Source: a bacterium (GTDB taxonomy: Bacteria > Fidelibacterota > Marinisomatia > Marinisomatales > JAHJCW01). Taken from it: a stretch of 7,577 bases of DNA. The translations under genes were made by a program, and so were the position numbers. Positions 1-5,979 of the stretch are shown one piece after another. Every line of letters begins with the position of its first letter. Within the stretch, counting starts at the first letter, position 1. The stretch covers positions 1 through 7,577 of the forward strand of contig JAHJCW010000080.1 of assembly GCA_018812885.1 (NCBI GenBank), given 5' to 3'. The notes beneath the pieces were generated by a model, which had not been told where the DNA came from, did not search any database, and saw only the letters and a list, made by a program, of their open reading frames with translations.

Positions 1-986
1 AACAGATTTTAGCTTGTAGTTATGTATTATTGAATAGGGCTACTGGAGATACTGTATTGACAGTTGGACATGGTTTAATAGAAAATGATTCTACTCTTGT
101 ATTGAAAATGCTAAAACCACAATCACCGCATCCTAATCATCCTACTTGGGATCTAATGTTTAAGAATGTCTATAATATGGGAGCAACAAATATTGATTCT
201 AGTGGATTTGCCGTTCGTATAATTAATAATCGTGCCACCGTAGAAAGTGATCGTGATGGAACAGGGACGTTTATAAACAAATTCGGTCTAGATAATAAAA
301 ATGAAAATGGTGCAAAAATCCCCGATGATAAAGTTGATATTGATAATATTGTATTTTTGAATTTTGGAGAAATGCATTTACCTGCATTATTGCCTTTTGT
401 ATCGGCTGATATCATTGAAGGTGGTAATACTAATGAAGAATTGGCAAGTTTACTCGGTGAAGGGAAAATGTATACATCTACTGTATATACTGATTATACC
501 GGAGATAGCAGGTTTACTATTGAAGCTGATTACTCTAATCTTAGTTCGACAATTAATTTAGGATTTATGATAGTTGAAGGAAGTGAAGAAGTCACGTTAA
601 ATGGTGGAAAATTGGTAAAAAATCAAGATTATACAATCGACTATTTCTCCGGTACAATCAATTTAATAAAAGCTGATATTGATCCCAATGCTGACATTGA
701 TGTTAAATATGAAAAAAATGAATTAGTCAGTTTTGATAAAAAAATTATAGTGGGTAGCCGTGCCCAAATGGATATCGGAGAAAATGCTTTTATTGGAGCT
801 ACTGCTTTATATTACAATCAATCGGTGATTGATGAGAAAATAGAAGTTGGTTATGAACCGATGCGGAATTTTATTTGGGATATTAATGGACGTTACGGCA
901 AGGATTTAGATCGTCTAACTTATTATCTTGATCGGTTACCGCTCGTTAAGACTGATGCCTTGTCATCATTTTCAATCGAAGGATAA
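1..986 (+). CDS. sprA: SprA (T9SS outer-membrane translocon), internal segment before an in-frame stop; 5' end outside window
   Basis: SprA (Sov in Porphyromonas) is the very large outer-membrane beta-barrel that forms the T9SS protein-conducting channel; family members are about 2,300-2,500 residues. The frame is open from position 3 (QILACSYVLL...), so the gene begins upstream; the TTG at 30 is not a real start. Family hallmarks in order are a WDLM-KN-YNMG block at 141-182, a LPALLPF block near 378-398, the strongly conserved FMIVEGSEEVTL at 564-596 followed by a DYTIDY-SGTI stretch, and a GYEPMRNFIWDINGRYG...LTYYLDRLP stretch up to about 950. The segment ends at TAA 984-986, right after SFSIEG, where SprA proteins normally continue as GE-A. 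The 327 codons seen here are therefore an internal piece of one gene whose remainder is at 987-5048. What is visible is the motif set; the channel role comes from the family. An independent short protein is very unlikely. Confidence 0.88.
   Translation, partial: QILACSYVLLNRATGDTVLTVGHGLIENDSTLVLKMLKPQSPHPNHPTWDLMFKNVYNMGATNIDSSGFAVRIINNRATVESDRDGTGTFINKFGLDNKNENGAKIPDDKVDIDNIVFLNFGEMHLPALLPFVSADIIEGGNTNEELASLLGEGKMYTSTVYTDYTGDSRFTIEADYSNLSSTINLGFMIVEGSEEVTLNGGKLVKNQDYTIDYFSGTINLIKADIDPNADIDVKYEKNELVSFDKKIIVGSRAQMDIGENAFIGATALYYNQSVIDEKIEVGYEPMRNFIWDINGRYGKDLDRLTYYLDRLPLVKTDALSSFSIEG
984..986 (+). other. In-frame TAA interrupting sprA
   Basis: The TAA lies in the same frame as the open sequence on both sides. 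Reading through gives SFSIEG-[stop]-FAQVFPNPNSV and then the YIDDFEG motif, an uninterrupted match to the way SprA proteins run. The expected residue is the Glu of a GE-(V/F)-A motif, and GAA to TAA is one base change (G to T at 984). The codon is a genuine stop in this genome, because TAA also ends sprA (doubled) and the cyclase gene. A sequencing or assembly error, a real nonsense mutation in one population member, or a recently decayed copy are all possible. There is no sign of a frameshift. Confidence 0.9.
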
Positions 987-3900
987 TTTGCACAAGTATT
1001 CCCAAATCCAAATTCTGTATCAAATTCCGCCACTGGCGATGGCAACGGCTTGGCCTATATCGATGATTTTGAAGGATCAAAAAGAAGCAATAGTCCAAGC
1101 GTAAGGCATGAAAACTGGGAAGCATCTGCTGCTCCTATTGACATTACTTCTGGTTTGCCTTTTAGTCAAAAAAACCGAGCAAAAATGTACTGGTACAGCC
1201 CATTTACAAAATATCCAACAAAGAGTATTTGGCCCAATCAATCGACGTCAGTTCAGGCCAATGACCAAACAGTTGATATATTGATTTTAAATTACAAAAC
1301 TCTACCCCATCAGGAAGGAGTAGAACGTGATTCAATATGGGCCGGTGTTACCTCAAGATTTACGTCCGGTAGTTATGATCAAACTCAGAGCAAATTCTTT
1401 GAAATATGGGCAAAAGGTAATGAAGGAAAATTAACTGTAGATCTTGGGAAAATTAGCGAGGATTGGGATGGCGATGGTACTCTTAACACAGAAGATAAGG
1501 CTGAGTCCGGATTTGTTCAAGGGAATGGAATTTTAGATAATGGAGAAGACTTAGGTTTAGATGGAGCAAGAGATGAATACGAAAATGGGTGGGGGGGCAC
1601 CTTAGATTCAACTGGTTTGACCTTTCAACAATATCTTGCAAACGGCGAAACTATATTGATTAATCCAAACGTAGAAGATATTGAAGATCCAAATAGTGAT
1701 AACTGGTTTTATGATGATCAACAAGATATTAGTAATTATAAAAAAGTTAATGGCACTCAAGGAAATAAAAATGCAGTTGGCGGAAGATATCCCGATACGG
1801 AAGATTTGGATGGTTCGGGTTTCCTTGATAAAGATAATAATTATTTTACAAAGACAATTCCATTGGATAGATCAGAGTATTTTGTTACTGAAACAGAAGA
1901 GAGTGATGGTACGCCAACCGGTTGGCAGTTGTTTCGGATTCCGCTAACTCATTTTGAGAAAGTCAATAATGTGGATTGGAGCGAAATTCGTTACATTCGT
2001 TTGGTATGGTCAGGCGTTGATGACACGGCCGAGTTAGGAATTGCAAAAATCGAATTAGTTGGAAATGATTGGCAAGAATTAGGGATATCGGAAGGGCAAT
2101 CTAATACATTCACAAAATCCGATAGTGCATTTGCTATAACTGTTATCAATACAGAAGACAATCCTGAGTACACGCCACCGCAGGGTGTGAAGGGAGAATA
2201 CAATCCAATTTACCAAACACGTTCCAAAGAACAATCATTGGTATTAAAGTTTGAAAATTTGCCTGTCAACAATATAGGTGCAGCAAAGAAAACCTTGTTT
2301 TCGTTAACTGGAGAACGTGCTCAAAGTTATCTTACCTATGATAAATTAAAAATGTATGTCTATGGTGATGATAGTCAGTGGATTGGCTCCCAAGATACAG
2401 ATGTGGAATTATTCTTGCAGTTCGGTTTAGGCGATCAATATTATGAGATCACTCAACCGGTTTATAGCGGCTGGGATGAAGATCTTGACAGAAATGCAGT
2501 AAACTTAGATTTGAATTGGTTGACTAATTTGAAATTGCAGGATTCCACAAGTATTAAAAAATTGAATAACACAGATATTTTTATAGACTCATCGGATGTT
2601 AAGCAATACATTTTTACTGATGAGCAAGGAAATCTAACCGGTAAAAAAATCACGATTAAAGGTGAACCGGCGATGTCTAGAATTCAACATTTTATTGTAG
2701 GGATAAGAAATAACGCAAATGAACCGATTACTGGTCAGGTTTGGATTGATGAGTTACGATTAAGCGGTGTCAAAAAAGAGAAAGGTGTAGCAATGCGTGT
2801 TCAGTCCAATTTACAATTGGCTGATTTTGGTAATACATCGGTTATATATAGTAGGAAAGATGCTGATTTCCATGTATTGCAACAACGATTAGGAACGAAT
2901 AAAACCAATCAAGATATTCGAGTTAATACCAACTTTCAAATGCAAAAATTCTTACCGGAATCCTGGGGTTTATCTATTCCGATGAATATATCTTATTCTA
3001 ATTCAAATAGTCGCCCAAAATATTTTCCGGGCTCTGATGCGCGCGTAAATGCATCGGCTGTACCAGATTCAATAGTGGATAAATCTGAAGTAGTAAGTAT
3101 TAGCACTAACTTTGCAAAAAACAAAAAATCTAATAATAAATGGATTAAATACACAATTGATGACATCACGGGCGGTTTAAGTTCAAACAAGACAATAACA
3201 TCAAATGAAATTATGAATGAAGTTAGGAATGAATCATATACCGGAAAACTGGCTTATAGTCATGCATTTGCCAGAGATAATTTCTTTAAACCATTAAAGT
3301 GGCTAAAAGTTGTACCTTTATTTGGCGAAAAATTAAGTGAGACAAATTTTTACTATACGCCAAGTAGTCTTAATGCCGGTATTGATTTTTCTGAAAAACT
3401 AATTCAAAAGGATTCTAGGGCCGGAGGTCGATCACCGGATGAATACAATTTAGGATTAAATCGAACATTAAATTTGGTGTATAAAATAACTGACAATTTA
3501 GAAGCGAAATACAGCAATGGCTCAAAAAGCGACATGGACGAATTTCGTGCAAAAGTAATAAAAGCTGTACAAGATTGGAATCCGGGAGTTGTCACCAATA
3601 CTAATGAAAATTTGAGCACTACCTTTAATCCGGTTATCACTGAGTGGTTAAAACCAAATTTCACTTACTCTGCCGCCTACCGATGGGATCAACCGCTCAG
3701 CAGTTCAATAGACGGAGCGAATATCGGAACACAGCTGCGGTTTTCATCAAACCTTTCTTTGAATATGGTATCGATACTTGAAACAGTATATAAGCCAAAA
3801 CAAGAAACAAGACAGCGGAGTGCAACAGAACCAACAGGAAGACAACGACGAGTTATCGCAGAGGAATCAAATGTTGATTCTCCTGAAGATAAGGAAGTTA

Positions 3901-5048
3901 GAGGGCATAACACGCGAATAGAAGAAGAACGAGATGAATTTTCTGCAGGAAAAGATAAACAAGCAAAAGAAAATATTTTATTAGAAGAAGATGTTGAAAA
4001 ATCAAAAGATAATATCAAACTATTGGCAGGATTCCATAAAATGCTGAAGAAAATAAATCCAATAAATATGACATATTCTTCAAATTTGAATCGTACCGGA
4101 GTAGGCGTACAAGGCGATGTGCCAACCGGGTATAAATTTGGTTGGTTGCCAGATCATGGTCTGTCACATTCTGAGAGCGTAGGGACAAATACCGGGCAAT
4201 GGAACTATATTCGAAATCTATCATTAAGATCGGGATTCACGATTTCAACAAAAGCAAATATGAATTTAAGCTATGTTCAAGAATTAGGTATCAATCGCAG
4301 CGGTGGAACGGATTTGGAAATACATTCGCTGTCACGCGATTACTTTGCTTACGGTGAAAGATTAGATAAAGGGTTACCATTTACAAGTTGGACTCTGCGT
4401 GTTACGGGATTAGAAAAATTACCATTATTAAATAAATTTGCCAAATCAGCATCTCTTGAACATGCTTTTTCCGGTAAGGAGGTTCGGTCGTGGAAAATTG
4501 AGGGTGAAAATAATATTCCAACTACTAAGTTCTTTGGGATTACGGAATTTGCAAAGGGCTATTCAGAATATTTAGTGCAGTCACGTGTTAATTCGAGTTA
4601 TTCACCATTAATTGGATTGACAATGTCATTAGCAAAAGGAATCTCTGTAAATGTGAGACATAATTTGAGCAAGACTGCAGAAAAAAGTCCGACCGGTTTA
4701 ACATTAAAAAAGGATCAATCAATTAGCATGAGCTCAAACTATGCTCATAAAGGAGGATTTAGAATTCCTCTACCATTTTTTGATGAATTAAAAGTTCAAA
4801 ATACAATGAATTTCACATTCAATGTTGATTACAGTTTTAGCACAACTTTGGCCACAAAAAATACTACAACTTTAACTAAGATTGGTTATAATAATAGTAA
4901 GAAAGCTGGTTTAAGAATATCATATTCGTTTTCATCACGTGTGACTGGTGCTGTAATTTTAGAATATCGTGAGAGCGATTCAATGCATGTTGGCAGAAAA
5001 ATTGATCGCGATATCGGTTTTGATTTAAATCTTGCAATTAGCGGATAA
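987..5048 (+). CDS. sprA: SprA (T9SS outer-membrane translocon), C-terminal ~1,350 residues after the in-frame stop
   Basis: This continues the frame of the upstream segment with no shift. The first possible start codon is TTG 1050, but SprA-like coding sequence already exists at 987-1049, so it is not a true gene start. Recognisable parts are the signature AYIDDFEGSK at 1053-1082, an Asp/Gly-rich region with calcium-loop-like motifs (1461-1577 and 1803-1838, including the family's YPDTEDLDG-G-LD...NNYF stretch), and a WQLFRIPL...VDWSEIRYIRLVWSG block around 1920-2015. A GQVWIDELRLSG block lies near 2734-2770. Long alternating polar/hydrophobic stretches typical of barrel strands then run to the end. 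A charged, helix-prone insert at 3798-4010 precedes the conserved LAGFHKMLKKINPINMTYSSN block. The protein ends in a beta-strand-like segment (DIGFDLNLAISG) and two tandem stops, TAATAA. Lacking its own signal peptide, this part could not be exported alone. The glutaminyl cyclase gene follows 3 nt after the first stop. Confidence 0.92.
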   Translation, partial: FAQVFPNPNSVSNSATGDGNGLAYIDDFEGSKRSNSPSVRHENWEASAAPIDITSGLPFSQKNRAKMYWYSPFTKYPTKSIWPNQSTSVQANDQTVDILILNYKTLPHQEGVERDSIWAGVTSRFTSGSYDQTQSKFFEIWAKGNEGKLTVDLGKISEDWDGDGTLNTEDKAESGFVQGNGILDNGEDLGLDGARDEYENGWGGTLDSTGLTFQQYLANGETILINPNVEDIEDPNSDNWFYDDQQDISNYKKVNGTQGNKNAVGGRYPDTEDLDGSGFLDKDNNYFTKTIPLDRSEYFVTETEESDGTPTGWQLFRIPLTHFEKVNNVDWSEIRYIRLVWSGVDDTAELGIAKIELVGNDWQELGISEGQSNTFTKSDSAFAITVINTEDNPEYTPPQGVKGEYNPIYQTRSKEQSLVLKFENLPVNNIGAAKKTLFSLTGERAQSYLTYDKLKMYVYGDDSQWIGSQDTDVELFLQFGLGDQYYEITQPVYSGWDEDLDRNAVNLDLNWLTNLKLQDSTSIKKLNNTDIFIDSSDVKQYIFTDEQGNLTGKKITIKGEPAMSRIQHFIVGIRNNANEPITGQVWIDELRLSGVKKEKGVAMRVQSNLQLADFGNTSVIYSRKDADFHVLQQRLGTNKTNQDIRVNTNFQMQKFLPESWGLSIPMNISYSNSNSRPKYFPGSDARVNASAVPDSIVDKSEVVSISTNFAKNKKSNNKWIKYTIDDITGGLSSNKTITSNEIMNEVRNESYTGKLAYSHAFARDNFFKPLKWLKVVPLFGEKLSETNFYYTPSSLNAGIDFSEKLIQKDSRAGGRSPDEYNLGLNRTLNLVYKITDNLEAKYSNGSKSDMDEFRAKVIKAVQDWNPGVVTNTNENLSTTFNPVITEWLKPNFTYSAAYRWDQPLSSSIDGANIGTQLRFSSNLSLNMVSILETVYKPKQETRQRSATEPTGRQRRVIAEESNVDSPEDKEVRGHNTRIEEERDEFSAGKDKQAKENILLEEDVEKSKDNIKLLAGFHKMLKKINPINMTYSSNLNRTGVGVQGDVPTGYKFGWLPDHGLSHSESVGTNTGQWNYIRNLSLRSGFTISTKANMNLSYVQELGINRSGGTDLEIHSLSRDYFAYGERLDKGLPFTSWTLRVTGLEKLPLLNKFAKSASLEHAFSGKEVRSWKIEGENNIPTTKFFGITEFAKGYSEYLVQSRVNSSYSPLIGLTMSLAKGISVNVRHNLSKTAEKSPTGLTLKKDQSISMSSNYAHKGGFRIPLPFFDELKVQNTMNFTFNVDYSFSTTLATKNTTTLTKIGYNNSKKAGLRISYSFSSRVTGAVILEYRESDSMHVGRKIDRDIGFDLNLAISG
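1461..1838 (+). other. Cluster of EF-hand/dockerin-like Asp-rich loops within SprA
   Basis: Two 12-residue loops fit the D-x-D-x-[DS]-G spacing of calcium-binding loops: DWDGDGTLNTED at 1461-1496 (acidic at loop positions 1, 3, 5 and 12) and DLDGSGFLDKDN at 1803-1838 (1, 3, 5 as Ser, and 9). A third Asp/Gly-rich stretch, NGILDNGEDLGLDGARDE, spans 1524-1577. Such Asp-rich stretches recur in SprA homologues. Calcium binding is inferred from spacing only. Confidence 0.6.
3798..4010 (+). other. Charged helix-prone insert in SprA barrel region
   Basis: About 71 residues rich in Lys, Arg, Glu and Asp and poor in aromatics (for example RIEEERDEFSAGKDKQAKEN) interrupt the strand-like sequence. The composition suggests a soluble, possibly coiled-coil loop on one face of the barrel. 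SprA homologues often have a charged, variable stretch just before the block matched here by FHKMLKKINPINMTYSS. Function is unknown. Confidence 0.5.
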
Positions 5049-5054
5049 TAAATG
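5046..5054 (+). other. sprA-cyclase junction: TAA TAA ATG
   Basis: Two tandem in-frame stops (5046 and 5049) are followed directly by the ATG of the cyclase at 5052, in the same frame. No promoter fits between them, so the genes are presumably co-transcribed. No Shine-Dalgarno sequence is visible upstream. Confidence 0.7.
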
Positions 5055-5975
5055 AAATCATTAATGAAAAAATCTATTTTTATTTTAACGTCTATTATTT
5101 TAATAAACTGTCAGACTGATGAAACGCAATTTAATGGAAATTCTGCGTTTAATTGGCTTGAACAACAATGTGAATTTGGTCCGAGAAATCCCGGCTCAAA
5201 TGGTTATTATCAATGCCAAGATTTTTTAATTTACAATTTAAAGGAATTTTCCGACACAGTATTCACTCAAAGTTTTACCTATACCGAATTGAGGAATAAC
5301 AACACTTATGATTTAAATAATATCGTTGCTCAATTTAATATCAACAGTGGAAAACATTTATTATTAGGTGCTCATTGGGATACGCGTCCATGGGCAGATA
5401 GAGATTTAGACATTTCAAATCGTTCTACGCCAATTATTGGAGCTAATGATGGAGCAAGCGGAGTTGCTATTTTAATGGAATTAGCAAAAATGTTCAATAC
5501 CAATTCGCCGCCAATTAATGTTACATTGGTTTTATTTGATGGAGAGGATATGGGTGTCGAGGGAGTTAATAATAGTTGGGCAAAAGGATCACAATATTTT
5601 GCAGAAAATTTGCCAATACAAAAACCCGATTTCGGAATAATTGTTGATATGATTGGTGATAGTAATTTAGAAATTCCAATTGAGCGATATTCCTATCGAG
5701 TGGCACCGGATTTAGTTAATGAGCTTTGGGATTTAGCAGAAAAGTTAAAATTACCGGCATTTCAAAATAGATTGGGCTATGATATGTATGACGATCATAT
5801 TCCTTTGTGGGAGATAGCGGGAATACCCGCAATTGATCTGATTGATTTTAATTATCCCAACCAAAGAATCAACTATTGGCATACGTTAAATGATATTCCG
5901 CAAAATTGCTCAGCCGAAAGTCTGGAGCAGGTCGGACAATTACTTTCAAATTATATTTATTCACTGACTCCTTAA
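5052..5975 (+). CDS. Glutaminyl-peptide cyclotransferase, M28-fold (animal type), predicted lipoprotein
   Basis: It likely cyclises N-terminal Gln of exported proteins to pyroglutamate with a single active-site zinc. The 307 residues begin with a lipoprotein signal: MKSLMKKSIFILTSIILINC, lipidated Cys20, with a non-canonical Asn at -1. Cys is followed by QTDE, which resembles the acidic surface-export tag of some Bacteroidetes lipoproteins. M28 motifs follow in order: FGPRNPGS (42-49), GAHWDTRPWADRD (106-118), GANDGASG (130-137), LFDGEDMG (161-168), VDMIG (198-202), DDHIPLWEIAGIPAIDLID (247-265) and WHT (276-278). By alignment to human QC from memory, zinc ligands would be Asp133, Asp166 (Glu in human) and His277, with Glu165 as the base and Asp199 and Asp247 in the active-site network. 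The DDHIP...WHT pairing is diagnostic of cyclases rather than generic M28 aminopeptidases, though peptidase activity cannot be excluded. Met5 (ATG 5064) is an alternative start giving a more compact signal. It lies between the T9SS channel gene and a putative T9SS cargo gene. Confidence 0.87.
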   Translation: MKSLMKKSIFILTSIILINCQTDETQFNGNSAFNWLEQQCEFGPRNPGSNGYYQCQDFLIYNLKEFSDTVFTQSFTYTELRNNNTYDLNNIVAQFNINSGKHLLLGAHWDTRPWADRDLDISNRSTPIIGANDGASGVAILMELAKMFNTNSPPINVTLVLFDGEDMGVEGVNNSWAKGSQYFAENLPIQKPDFGIIVDMIGDSNLEIPIERYSYRVAPDLVNELWDLAEKLKLPAFQNRLGYDMYDDHIPLWEIAGIPAIDLIDFNYPNQRINYWHTLNDIPQNCSAESLEQVGQLLSNYIYSLTP

Positions 5976-5979
5976 ATTG
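5976..5979 (+). other. Cyclase-cargo junction with TTG start
   Basis: The cyclase stop TAA is at 5973-5975, and TTG 5977-5979 opens the next gene after one base. The next gene's frame has a stop (TGA 5965-5967) just upstream. The only canonical start before the signal peptide is therefore this TTG; the first in-frame ATG, at 6148, would delete the signal. No Shine-Dalgarno sequence is seen, so reinitiation after the cyclase gene is plausible. Confidence 0.65.

Noticed and set aside
30..32. TTG as the start of the first protein
   Set aside because: The frame is open upstream to the window edge, and the downstream sequence is internal SprA sequence, not an N-terminus.
984..986. Reassigned TAA (alternative genetic code)
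   Set aside because: TAA ends the cyclase gene and, doubled, ends sprA at natural C-termini, so TAA acts as a stop here.
1050..1052. TTG as the start of an independent ~1,330-residue protein
   Set aside because: SprA-like coding sequence in the same frame already runs through 987-1049, no signal peptide follows the TTG, and it lies inside a conserved SprA block just before YIDDFEG.
3689..4018. 109-residue ORF on the minus strand
   Set aside because: It is antisense to SprA coding sequence, Ser-rich with no domain, and is best explained as a shadow of the charged insert.
5052..5975. Generic M28 aminopeptidase as the primary call
   Set aside because: The DDHIP...WHT C-terminal motif pair and the AHWDTRP/GANDGASG motifs fit animal-type glutaminyl cyclases better, though peptidase activity is not formally excluded.
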